This document shows, piece by piece, positions 32,736 to 41,479 of a stretch of DNA of 41,567 nt. Made by a program: the position numbers and the translations under genes. The notes under the pieces are model-generated. The model was not told where the DNA came from and searched no databases. It saw only the letters and a list, made by a program, of their open reading frames with translations. Position 1 is the first letter of the stretch, and each line of letters begins with the position of its first letter. Source of the stretch: Nitrosopumilales archaeon (GTDB lineage Archaea > Thermoproteota > Nitrososphaeria > Nitrososphaerales > Nitrosopumilaceae); the NCBI GenBank assembly GCA_016838825.1, contig JAEHKU010000002.1, positions 29,351 through 70,917 of the forward strand, written 5' to 3'.

Positions 32736-33020
32736 ATGGGAGAACTTCCGCATAAATATGAAGTGGATATTCAACCTGCTGAAAAAGCTTTCAAGATTCC
32801 AGATGATGTAAAGACTGAACTAAAGTCTTCTGGAATGATGGATGAGAAAGGTAAATTGAAATTAAAAGGCGTCAGTCCCAAAATGTTAAAACGTATGAAA
32901 CTAGAAAAGGTGGATTGCCCTGTCTTAAAAAAAGATGTTGGGTTTGTCCAATGTTTTGTTTGCCCAAATTTTCAAAGTAGAGTAATTGGCAAAGTTCTTT
33001 GTAAGGGCGACCCACTCTGA
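32736..33020 (+). CDS. Unknown 94-residue protein with four spaced cysteines
   Basis: This short protein is Lys-rich in its first 60 residues, then carries Cys61, Cys73, Cys76 and Cys89. The CxxC and flanking single Cys suggest a zinc or Fe-S site. No family is recognised. It has a well-placed TATA box. The gene lies 40 bases before proS on the same strand, and proS has a Shine-Dalgarno site, so the two are likely cotranscribed. A role in translation is only a neighbourhood guess. Confidence 0.72.
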   Translation: MGELPHKYEVDIQPAEKAFKIPDDVKTELKSSGMMDEKGKLKLKGVSPKMLKRMKLEKVDCPVLKKDVGFVQCFVCPNFQSRVIGKVLCKGDPL

Positions 33021-33050
33021 CAAAAAAACTCATTAGTACACTTCGTTAAA

Positions 33051-33056
33051 GGAAGG
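33051..33056 (+). promoter_or_regulatory. Shine-Dalgarno site of proS
   Basis: GGAAGG lies four bases before the TTG at 33061, supporting this non-ATG start and internal-operon translation. Confidence 0.45.
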
Positions 33057-33060
33057 TAAA

Positions 33061-34503
33061 TTGAGTAAAGAAGTAGGTATTACCGTTTCAAAAAATGAAA
33101 ATTTCAGTGAATGGTACACTCAGGTTGTATTAAAGGCAGAACTTGCAGACTATGCCCCTGTCAAGGGTCTAATCGTTCTAAGACCCCATGGATATGCTAT
33201 TTGGGAAGCTATCAAATCGTCTTTAGATGAGAAGCTCAAAAAATCTGGTCACGAAAATGGCTTCATGCCCATTTTGATACCAGAGTCGTTGCTTAGTAAG
33301 GAAAAAACTCATTTCAAAGGATTCAATCCTGAAGTATTCTGGGTAACTCATTCTGGTGAAAACGAACTAGGAGAAAGACTTGCGTTACGTCCTACTTCTG
33401 AAACGCTTGTAAATTCACTCTACTCAAAATGGATAAAAAGTTGGAGAGATTTGCCTTTAAAAATCAATTTTTGGAATTCTGCCCTTAGAGCAGAAATAAA
33501 AGCTACAAAACCGTTCCTTCGAACTTCAGAATATTTGTGGCAGGAAGGACACACTGTACATTCTACTGAAGAAGAAGCTGAACAAGAAGTAATGGATATT
33601 CTGGAAATCTACAAGAAAACTATTGAAGAAGAGTTGGCTATTCCTCTAATTACAGGAAAGAAAAGTGAGAATGAAAAATTTGTTGGTGCCGTTTACACTA
33701 ATACAATGGAGGCAATTATGCCAGATGGAAAGGGTCTACAGATGGGAACTTCGCACTTTCTAGGTCAGAACTTTGCTAAACCATTTGAAGTAAAATTCCT
33801 CGACAAGAATAACGTAGAGAATTACGGTTGGCAGACATCATGGGGAGTATCATGGAGACTGATTGGAGCCATGATCATGGTTCATGGTGATGATAGGGGT
33901 TTAGTTATGCCACCGAAAGTAGCTTCAATTCAAGTCGTAATTGTACCCATTTACTATTCTGGAGACGACAGAAAAGATATAATCGCAAAAGCTGATGAAG
34001 CTCAAAAAAGGTTGCAAGAAAAAAAAATCCGTGTACGTGTAGACAAAAGAGACGAACTGACACCAGGTTTCAAATTCAATGAGTGGGAGATGAAAGGTAT
34101 TCCTTTACGAATTGAAATTGGGCCAAAAGATCTCGCAAAAAATAAAGTTGTTTTAGTAAGACGAGATACCCAAAAGAAAACAGATCTTCAGTTTGATAAA
34201 ATCGACACTGTAGTTGCTTCGACTTTAGATGAAATACAGAAAAACCTGTTTGATAATGCTAAAAAAATTCTAAAAGAAAAAACCACTGAAGTGGATGATT
34301 ATGAAGATTTTAAAACTCAGCTCGAAAAAGGCATGTTTTTGAAGGCGCCATGGTGTGGAAACCAGAAATGTGAAGAAAAAATAAAGAACGAAACTGGGGC
34401 AGATATTCGAGTAATTCCATTTAACAGTGAAAATACAGAATCCAAGTGTGTCATTTGCAAATCTTCTAGTGAAGTAATCGTCATTTTTGGTCGCGGATAT
34501 TAG
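33061..34503 (+). CDS. proS: Prolyl-tRNA synthetase (archaeal/eukaryotic type)
   Basis: This 480-residue class II synthetase charges tRNA-Pro. Motif 2 lies in ALRPTSETLVNSLYSKW and FWNSALRAEIKATKPFLRTSEYLWQEGHT; motif 3 in GVSWRLIGAMIMVHGDDRGLVMPPKVA. The anticodon-binding domain follows, then a C-terminal zinc-like domain with Cys pairs (CGNQKC and CVIC) that ends in the family-typical GRGY. It lacks the bacterial editing insert. The start is TTG with a Shine-Dalgarno site. Confidence 0.97.
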   Translation: MSKEVGITVSKNENFSEWYTQVVLKAELADYAPVKGLIVLRPHGYAIWEAIKSSLDEKLKKSGHENGFMPILIPESLLSKEKTHFKGFNPEVFWVTHSGENELGERLALRPTSETLVNSLYSKWIKSWRDLPLKINFWNSALRAEIKATKPFLRTSEYLWQEGHTVHSTEEEAEQEVMDILEIYKKTIEEELAIPLITGKKSENEKFVGAVYTNTMEAIMPDGKGLQMGTSHFLGQNFAKPFEVKFLDKNNVENYGWQTSWGVSWRLIGAMIMVHGDDRGLVMPPKVASIQVVIVPIYYSGDDRKDIIAKADEAQKRLQEKKIRVRVDKRDELTPGFKFNEWEMKGIPLRIEIGPKDLAKNKVVLVRRDTQKKTDLQFDKIDTVVASTLDEIQKNLFDNAKKILKEKTTEVDDYEDFKTQLEKGMFLKAPWCGNQKCEEKIKNETGADIRVIPFNSENTESKCVICKSSSEVIVIFGRGY

Positions 34504-34520
34504 AAAATTATCTCCGAAAG

Positions 34521-34530
34521 TGTAATATTT
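34521..34530 (+). promoter_or_regulatory. TATA box for egtB
   Basis: TGTAATATTT is centred 28 bases before the TTG at 34554. Confidence 0.5.
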
Positions 34531-34553
34531 CGTTCATTCATTGGGTTGATATC

Positions 34554-35864
34554 TTGGCTACCCTTTCCAAGGAAACTCTTTCTGGAAATCTTGTTAAGCA
34601 ATTCAAAAAAACCAGAGCCCAAACCTTAGAGCTAGTCAAAACATTAGAGAAGGATGACTATGTGGTGCAGACAGCGCCTTATATGAGCCCCCCAAAATGG
34701 CATATAGGTCATGTTAGTTGGCTTTTTGAAATTTTGCTAAGCAAAGCACTAAGCAATTATGAATTTTATTCAGAAGAATTTTCAAAATATCTAAACTCCT
34801 ACTATCATCAATTTGGAGAGCCTCATGAAAAAGCAAAAAGAGGTATTATTTCAAGACCGACAGTTGATGAGGCGTTAGAATATTTTAATACAATTAGTGA
34901 TCGTGTAATTAATTTTCTTGAAAACAATTCGCCTAACAAAGAAGTTTCAACACTATTCACAATGGGAATAAATCATGAATACCAACATCAAGAACTCTTA
35001 GTGTATGATTTACAGCATCTTCTTGCTGACGGATACAGGCCAGTACAAAAAAATCCACAACCCACAACAGGTTCCATGGAACAAAAATCAATCAAGATAG
35101 AAGGTGGATTATACAATTTGGGTTATTCAGGGAGTGACTTTTGTTACGATATAGAACTACCAGAACACAGAGTTTACTTGAATAACTACAAGATTGATGC
35201 CTTTCCAGTCACAAATCAGGAGTATGTTAAATTTATTGAAGATGGATGTTATCAAGACTACAAGTATTGGTTATCAGATGGTTGGGATGTTGTAAAAGCA
35301 AACAAGTGGGAGGCACCCATGTACTGGGAAAAAGAAAATGGTAAATGGATTATTCATGACTTTCTTGGAAAAAGAAATATCAATCCTAATGAACCTGTAT
35401 GTCATGTGAGTTTTTACGAAGCTGATGCTTATTCAAAATGGACTGGCAAGAGATTACCAACTGAAGCAGAATGGGAAAAGGCAGCATGTTGGAACAAAGA
35501 AAAACAAACAAAAACCATCTTTCCATGGGGAAATGAATTACCAATTGAAAACAAAGCGAACTTGCTAGAATCATACATCTGGGCTTGTTCTGAAATAGGC
35601 TCTTATCCTGAAGGTAAAAGTCACTATGGCTGCCATCAGATGATTGGTGATGTTTGGGAGTGGACTTGTTCTGAGTTTACGGGATATCCTGGATTCAAAA
35701 CTGGATTTTCGGAATATAATGACAAATGGTTTTCAAATCAGAAGGTATTGCGCGGAGGTTCATTTGGTACTCCTAAATTATCTATACGATCAAGTTATAG
35801 GAATTTCTTCAGATTAGATGAGAGATGGATGCTTTCCGGCATTAGATGTGCTGAGAGAGTTTAG
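34554..35864 (+). CDS. egtB: Hercynylcysteine-sulfoxide synthase EgtB-like (ergothioneine biosynthesis)
   Basis: The 436-residue protein joins an N-terminal DinB-like iron domain to a C-terminal formylglycine-generating-enzyme fold, the EgtB architecture. Iron ligands are visible: His50/His53 in PPKWHIGHVSWLFE, then His141, His145 and Glu147 in HEYQHQE. The FGE part has RLPTEAEWEKAA, GDVWEWTCSEF and LRGGSF. EgtB links hercynine to a thiol donor with oxygen; gamma-glutamylcysteine versus cysteine cannot be told here. The methyltransferase domain of OvoA/Egt1 fusions is absent, but a separate EgtD-like gene is convergent with it, overlapping by 23 bases. Confidence 0.93.
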   Translation: MATLSKETLSGNLVKQFKKTRAQTLELVKTLEKDDYVVQTAPYMSPPKWHIGHVSWLFEILLSKALSNYEFYSEEFSKYLNSYYHQFGEPHEKAKRGIISRPTVDEALEYFNTISDRVINFLENNSPNKEVSTLFTMGINHEYQHQELLVYDLQHLLADGYRPVQKNPQPTTGSMEQKSIKIEGGLYNLGYSGSDFCYDIELPEHRVYLNNYKIDAFPVTNQEYVKFIEDGCYQDYKYWLSDGWDVVKANKWEAPMYWEKENGKWIIHDFLGKRNINPNEPVCHVSFYEADAYSKWTGKRLPTEAEWEKAACWNKEKQTKTIFPWGNELPIENKANLLESYIWACSEIGSYPEGKSHYGCHQMIGDVWEWTCSEFTGYPGFKTGFSEYNDKWFSNQKVLRGGSFGTPKLSIRSSYRNFFRLDERWMLSGIRCAERV

Positions 35865-36882
35865 CTTTAGATAGCAATACAACAGCAAAATGATGGTTTT
35901 CGTCCTGCCATAATTTCGTAATTTTAAAACCAACTTCATCAGCCAACTGCTCAATCTGGGATATAGAATATTTGTATGAATTTTCAGTATGAATAAGCTC
36001 GCCTTTTTTGAAATCTAGAGATAGATCCAAGTCAGAGATGTGAACCTTTTGTTCGGTTTTAGAACGTAGGTACATCTCCATTCTACTTTTCTTTTCATTA
36101 AAAACTGCATAATGTTCAAAATTTTGAAGAATGAAGTTAGCTCCAAGCTCTTCGTTGATTCTTGATAGGAGGTTTAAGTTAAAATCTGCAGTAATATGTT
36201 GGGAATCATCATATGCAGATTCAAGTATTTTTTTATCTTTAACTAAATCAAGACCGATTAAAAAAAAGTCATTGTCATTCATTGTTGAATGAATTTTTTC
36301 GAGAAAATCTCTTCCAGAATCAGCATCAAAGTTTCCAAAACTAGAGCCTAAGAAAATAATCAACTTTTTTTGTTCATCAAAAGTTTGAATGAATTCAAGC
36401 CCTTTTTCATATCTGTCAATTATGCCCGTAATGTACAGGTTATCATATTGTTGGAGAAGTGAACGAGAACTTTCTTTGATGATATTTGATATATCAATTG
36501 AAAAATATTCAACTTCCTCTTGACTTTGACACAGGATATCTAGAATTTTTCTTGTTTTAGTAGAACTGCCACTGCCAAATTCAACTAGTCTATAGTGTTC
36601 TTTAAGATACTTTGATAGCTCACTAGTTAGTCTACTTAAAATTGAAATTTCAGTCCTAGTCAAGTAATATTCTGGTAACTCACATATTTTTTCAAAAAGT
36701 TTGGAGCCTCTGTCATTATAGAGAAATTTTGGATGAATGTGTTTTTGTTTTTGAGTGATGCTATGAGCAATTTCACTTGCAAAATTTTGTAATTTTATAC
36801 TATAGTCTGGAATTAAACATCTAAATTTAGGATTAACTAGAATCTGCTTGTAACCTGAAATACGTGTTGTTTTGTGAGTCAA
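35842..36882 (-). CDS. egtD: L-histidine N-alpha-methyltransferase EgtD-like
   Basis: This 346-residue SAM-dependent enzyme trimethylates histidine to hercynine, the first step to ergothioneine. SAM-binding VEFGSGSS is at 100-107. PKFLYNDRGSKLFEKICELPEYYLTRTE near 51-78 is the diagnostic EgtD block, followed by IFLGSSFGNF and the MEMYLRSK segment. The start is TTG at 36882, with a TATA element centred 27 bases upstream. Together with EgtB it covers the two core steps. The final C-S lyase is not in the window. Confidence 0.94.
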   Translation of the reverse strand: MTHKTTRISGYKQILVNPKFRCLIPDYSIKLQNFASEIAHSITQKQKHIHPKFLYNDRGSKLFEKICELPEYYLTRTEISILSRLTSELSKYLKEHYRLVEFGSGSSTKTRKILDILCQSQEEVEYFSIDISNIIKESSRSLLQQYDNLYITGIIDRYEKGLEFIQTFDEQKKLIIFLGSSFGNFDADSGRDFLEKIHSTMNDNDFFLIGLDLVKDKKILESAYDDSQHITADFNLNLLSRINEELGANFILQNFEHYAVFNEKKSRMEMYLRSKTEQKVHISDLDLSLDFKKGELIHTENSYKYSISQIEQLADEVGFKITKLWQDENHHFAVVLLSKAKLSQHI

Positions 36883-36904
36883 GATGATGGTGTAAAATCT
36901 TTTA

Positions 36905-36913
36905 CTTTAAATT
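36905..36913 (-). promoter_or_regulatory. TATA box for egtD
   Basis: The minus strand reads AATTTAAAG, centred 27 bases before the TTG at 36882, which supports this start. Confidence 0.6.
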
Positions 36914-36987
36914 TCTTGTGCATACTTTGGAATGATTGGTTCTATGGTATGGATTTCTTGATATACTTTAAGCAATAATTACTTGCG

Positions 36988-37953
36988 TTGGACGAAATTC
37001 TTTCAGTACAAAATTTACGAAAAATTTTTGTAAAAAAACAGATTTTTAGTTCAAAAACTTCTGTGGTAAGAGCAGTAGATGATGTGTCTTTTTCTGTAAA
37101 AAAAGGAGATGTGTTTGTACTAGCTGGTGAGTCGGGTTCTGGAAAGACTACTATTGCTAGACTTATTTTAAAAGCAATTCCAGCAGATGAAGGAAAAATC
37201 ATCTTCCAAGGAGAAGAAATAACAGATGACGAAAAGAGTTTGAAAAAAATTAGAATGCAGTGTCATATGATTCAGCAAGACCCATACTCCTCCATAAATC
37301 CTAGAATGAAAGTTTCAGAAATAATTTCAGAACCTCTAGAAATTCACAACGTGGGTACACAAAAGGAGCGAGAAAAAGCTGTAATTGATGCATTACGTGA
37401 GGTTAGACTAGAACCTCCAGAAGAAATTGTAAAAAAATATCCGCATATGCTCTCAGGTGGACAAAGGCAACGAGTAGTCTTAGCAAGAGCCCTGATACTA
37501 AAGCCAAAATTGATTATTGCTGACGAGCCTGTCTCTATGTTAGATGTTTCCATTAGAGCAGAGATCCTAGAGCTAATGCAGGAATTACAAAATAAACATG
37601 GAATTTCATACATTTACATCACTCACGATCTTTCAACTGCAAGGTATGTTGGTCAGAAAATTGCCATTATGTATATGGGCAAAATTGTAGAAACAGGACC
37701 GATTAACGATGTCCTTTTGCATCCAAAACATCCTTACACCCAAGCATTAATCGATGCAATCTCAGAGCCTGATCCTGATAATCGATTTAAAGAAAAGAAG
37801 ATCAGAATAAACGAACCACTTGATATTGATGTGTATCAAGGTTGTAGATTTCGTGCTAGGTGTCCTTATGCCATTGAGAAATGCAAAGAAGATCCTCCTC
37901 TTGAGGAGATAGACGGCAACCGTAAAGTCTCGTGCTTTGTTAAATTAGAATAA
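36988..37953 (+). CDS. Oligopeptide/dipeptide ABC transporter ATPase (OppF/DppF-like)
   Basis: This 321-residue ATPase powers import of small peptides or similar solutes. Walker A GESGSGKTT is at 47-55, QQDPYSSINPRM is the OppF-type Q-loop, LSGGQRQRV is the signature, and IIADEPVSMLD is Walker B. The C-terminal oligopeptide extension has the Cys-containing GCRFRARCPYAIEKC, a hallmark of this subfamily. No permease, binding protein or OppD partner is adjacent in the window. Start is TTG at 36988, divergent from egtD; the AT-rich TATACTTTA lies about 23 bases upstream. Confidence 0.9.
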   Translation: MDEILSVQNLRKIFVKKQIFSSKTSVVRAVDDVSFSVKKGDVFVLAGESGSGKTTIARLILKAIPADEGKIIFQGEEITDDEKSLKKIRMQCHMIQQDPYSSINPRMKVSEIISEPLEIHNVGTQKEREKAVIDALREVRLEPPEEIVKKYPHMLSGGQRQRVVLARALILKPKLIIADEPVSMLDVSIRAEILELMQELQNKHGISYIYITHDLSTARYVGQKIAIMYMGKIVETGPINDVLLHPKHPYTQALIDAISEPDPDNRFKEKKIRINEPLDIDVYQGCRFRARCPYAIEKCKEDPPLEEIDGNRKVSCFVKLE

Positions 37954-37954
37954 T

Positions 37955-40900
37955 CTATGATGCAATAGATGGCATTCGTTTATCTTGGTATGTGACAATG
38001 TGAGAAACTCCGTGTTTTGGATAAACACCGTAAATGAGTTTAGCTTTTTGAACCATGGTATCTTTTAATGAGACCATTATGAACTGGCTTCCTTCTGCTC
38101 TCTGTTCGATTATCTTGGCTAATCTTTCTGAATTAGGACCATCAAGGTGTGCATCAATTTCATCGAAAAGATAGAACGGTGATGGTTTCAACTTTTGTAA
38201 AGCCAACACAAAGACTGTTGCGGCCAACGTCTTTTCGCCTCCACTTATTGAGGTAGATTCTCTTTTTGGTTTATTTGGGAATTGAATAAGATACGAAATT
38301 CCTGATGCAAAAATATCATCTTCATTTTGAAGTTCAAGCCATGCTTGTCCACCAGTCATGATGTTGAATGCTTCACGGATTTCCTTGTCAACTTTGTCAT
38401 ATGCTTCTAAGAAAGTTTGACGTTTTTCTTTTTCAATTCCTTCTATGAATCTGACTATGGAGTTTCTTTCTTGTTCTAACTCATTCTTACGTGTAGATGA
38501 TAAACGATAGCTATCAGAAACTTCAACAAATTTTTCTGGTGCGATTGTGTTAAGGTATCTGGCCAGTTTTTCTTTTTCAGCAATTAACGGTTTTAAAATG
38601 AAATCTGCATCAAATGATTCTATAGTGTCATCATAACCATAAGAAGCAAGTATCTTCATTAGTTTTGCTTCTTCTTCTTGATGGTCTCGAATATCACGAG
38701 AAAGAGAATCAGATTTTCTATCATGGGTGCTGATTTCTGATGTAAGGACTCTGTCTTGATCATTAACGGCTTTCAATTTATCATCAAATTCCTTTATGAT
38801 AGAAACAGAACTTCCAGACGAAGAAATGAGTTCCTGTTCTTTATCTCTTAACGGGATTAGTTCTGCTTCTGCAGTTTCCTTTTCCTTAACTAGAGATCGG
38901 AGATTTCTTTCAAGATCAGTCTTTTCATGATTTAGTGAGGACCTTTCTTCTCCCAAAGTTCTAATTTTAGATTTGAGTGTATTTTCCTCACTTGTAATGG
39001 ATGTAAGTTCAGATGATTTTTCTCTATCTTCTGCGGAAGCAGCAGACAATTGTTTATCAAGTACAACCTTCTTCTCATTTATACTACGAAGCAAGATTCC
39101 TATACGATCCTGCTTTTCCTCGGCATAATTTGATTTTGTAAGGGAAATTCTTTCTTCAAGAGATGAAATATAGGATTCAAGCTTTGCTGATTCTGTAGAT
39201 AGTCTATCCTTTAGTCTTTGAAGATGTGAATTACGTGAAGAAAGCTGCCTTGTGATCCTAGAAATAGAAACTATCTTGGCTTTTCCTTCGGAATAACTTA
39301 GATCTACATTAGCAAGGCCAATCTCGGATAGATGCAATCTACGTAGAATTACTCTGCTAGTTACTTCTGATTTTTTAAGTTTAGATTTTTTCTTTTGTAT
39401 GAAATTTCTTAACAGTTCTAATGACTGCTTTAGTCCTTCGATCGAAGTGCTAGTTGAGATCACTTTGGTTAGATTAGAAATCTTGGAGTTAATGTCAACA
39501 ATAACTGCATTTGTTTTTGCTTCAATGAATTGACCATCAAGAGTTACTGTTCTATATCCTGATCGTGAGAACTTGAGAGCTGTATCTTTTGAATCTACTA
39601 GAATGACATTTCCAAAGATAAAGTTCTTTAGAGAATCCAATTTTTTATCACATTTTACAAAGTCCGACAGTAAACCTAGTACTCCTGGCTCTTTAGGTGC
39701 TGAGAGATTAAAGTTTGGAATTGCATCCAATGGAATTATTCTCAGTTTGGGTAGATTCTTCTGCTTGGCAAATTCTGATAGTTCAATGAGTGTTGTAAAA
39801 TCTTTTACAACGAAAGCCTTTACCCAATCGGAACCTGCAGCCAGAATTGCCCTCTCATACTTTTTGTCCCAGGAAATCATCTCATAGACAAGACCTTGTA
39901 TGCCAAGTGTTACAGAATCTTCTTTAAGTTTAGCTATAGAATAGTCTTCATGCATAATTTGTTTAACAATACGAACCTTCGCCTCGAATTGTGCTGCTGC
40001 CTTTGTTGCTTTTTCTAAAATTAATGAGGTATCGTCAATGTCTTTCTCAATCCTCTCTTGAATTTCTATTCGTTTCGAGTGTCTCGATTTTAGTTCTTTA
40101 ATCGCTGCGTGATGATCCATCTTGATGTGCTCTAGTTTTTGAATTAAATGTTGTAATCTCTCAGCTTCAGCTTGAAGGGTTACATCTTTTTCTGTATTTA
40201 TTTTTATTTTTTCTATGATTCCATTTACGTTTGATTGATTTTCTGATAGTGTAAGTCTTACACTGTTTAATTTTGTAGATAGTGAGCTAATTCTTCTATC
40301 TACTTCTGTTTTCTTTGTAGCTACTTGTGATTGTTCACGCAAAGTTCCGCTTCTTTCAGAATCTACTTGTGATAACTCTTCACTTGCAATGCGTCTTGTT
40401 TCGTGAATAGACTTGATAGTTTCTTTAAGCTGAATAATTTGTGGTTCTAGAGTTGATCTTTGTTGTTGTAATGATTCGAGTTCAGTATTGACTGTTGGTA
40501 ATCTAGAATCAATTTGTTCCATTCTTCGTGTGTCTGTTGCTATTACGCTGTTTGATTTTTCATAAACCTGCATTGCGTTTGACAATTTAGATTCTAGTTC
40601 GGCCTTGGCTTGGTTGTATTCATTCACTTCTTTCATAAATGCCGCTTTTTGTTTTTCCAGTTCTTTGATTTCTTTTCTTATTTCGGTCCGATGTTCCTCT
40701 ATTTTTTTAGATTCAGATGATATGGCGTGCAAATTCTTATCTTTTGACTCCTTTTCGACCCTAATCGTGCGTATTTTGTTCGAGGCTGCGATTGCGTTGA
40801 ATCTGCCTAATTCCCGTTCTACGAGGTCATGCCTCATCTTCAGGTTCCTTTCTGCCTCAAGTTCATCAATCCTCTTTTTGACCTCATCCATTCTGGCTAG

Positions 40901-41479
40901 GGCAATTTGGAGCATGCGGTCAGCATCATCGAGTTGCTTCATGGATTCGTCCTTTTTTTCATCAAAGTAGGATAATCCTATTAGATCCTCTATTGTCTTT
41001 CGCTTCTCTTCAGGAGAAAATTCTGAAATTCTGGTAACTGTTCCCTGCTGGACTGCATTTAGTGGATGGATGTTAGCATTTGCTACTTCGAGTAATTCTT
41101 GAATATGACCACGCTGGCTCTTTTTTTGATTCAAATAATACATGTTATCACCCTTATCGTCCATCTCACGAGTAATGGTAACCGTGTTAGAATCGATTGG
41201 GAGCTTTCTATCAGTATTATCCAAATGAACGCTCACTCGTACTATCTTTGGACCGTGGTGTCCTCCTTCAACGTCGTGTATGAGTGCACGCAACTTATCG
41301 ACTCTCAGTACTGTGGGCTTGTTTTCACCAAGTGCGAACATGATGGAGTCAAGAATGTTACTCTTACCAGAGCCGTTTGGGCCAGAAATAGATACTAGAC
41401 CACGGTCAAAATTTACAATAGTATTTTTAAATCCAAATGACTTGAATCCAAATATCTCCACCTTACGTATGTGTACCAA
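37955..41479 (-). CDS. smc: Chromosome segregation protein SMC
   Basis: This 1174-residue ATPase organises and segregates chromosomes. The N-terminal head has Walker A GPNGSGKSN at 33-41. Long coiled coils flank a hinge at roughly residues 515-665 (IQGLVYEMISWDKKYERAI onward). The C-terminal head has the signature SGGEKTLAATV near 1077 and Walker B YLFDEIDAHLD near 1106. Length is full for SMC, so there is no truncation. The start is TTG at 41479 with IRKVEIFGFKSF, the normal SMC beginning. No ScpA or ScpB is in the window. The gene ends one base after the convergent ABC ATPase. Confidence 0.97.
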   Translation of the reverse strand: MVHIRKVEIFGFKSFGFKNTIVNFDRGLVSISGPNGSGKSNILDSIMFALGENKPTVLRVDKLRALIHDVEGGHHGPKIVRVSVHLDNTDRKLPIDSNTVTITREMDDKGDNMYYLNQKKSQRGHIQELLEVANANIHPLNAVQQGTVTRISEFSPEEKRKTIEDLIGLSYFDEKKDESMKQLDDADRMLQIALARMDEVKKRIDELEAERNLKMRHDLVERELGRFNAIAASNKIRTIRVEKESKDKNLHAISSESKKIEEHRTEIRKEIKELEKQKAAFMKEVNEYNQAKAELESKLSNAMQVYEKSNSVIATDTRRMEQIDSRLPTVNTELESLQQQRSTLEPQIIQLKETIKSIHETRRIASEELSQVDSERSGTLREQSQVATKKTEVDRRISSLSTKLNSVRLTLSENQSNVNGIIEKIKINTEKDVTLQAEAERLQHLIQKLEHIKMDHHAAIKELKSRHSKRIEIQERIEKDIDDTSLILEKATKAAAQFEAKVRIVKQIMHEDYSIAKLKEDSVTLGIQGLVYEMISWDKKYERAILAAGSDWVKAFVVKDFTTLIELSEFAKQKNLPKLRIIPLDAIPNFNLSAPKEPGVLGLLSDFVKCDKKLDSLKNFIFGNVILVDSKDTALKFSRSGYRTVTLDGQFIEAKTNAVIVDINSKISNLTKVISTSTSIEGLKQSLELLRNFIQKKKSKLKKSEVTSRVILRRLHLSEIGLANVDLSYSEGKAKIVSISRITRQLSSRNSHLQRLKDRLSTESAKLESYISSLEERISLTKSNYAEEKQDRIGILLRSINEKKVVLDKQLSAASAEDREKSSELTSITSEENTLKSKIRTLGEERSSLNHEKTDLERNLRSLVKEKETAEAELIPLRDKEQELISSSGSSVSIIKEFDDKLKAVNDQDRVLTSEISTHDRKSDSLSRDIRDHQEEEAKLMKILASYGYDDTIESFDADFILKPLIAEKEKLARYLNTIAPEKFVEVSDSYRLSSTRKNELEQERNSIVRFIEGIEKEKRQTFLEAYDKVDKEIREAFNIMTGGQAWLELQNEDDIFASGISYLIQFPNKPKRESTSISGGEKTLAATVFVLALQKLKPSPFYLFDEIDAHLDGPNSERLAKIIEQRAEGSQFIMVSLKDTMVQKAKLIYGVYPKHGVSHIVTYQDKRMPSIAS

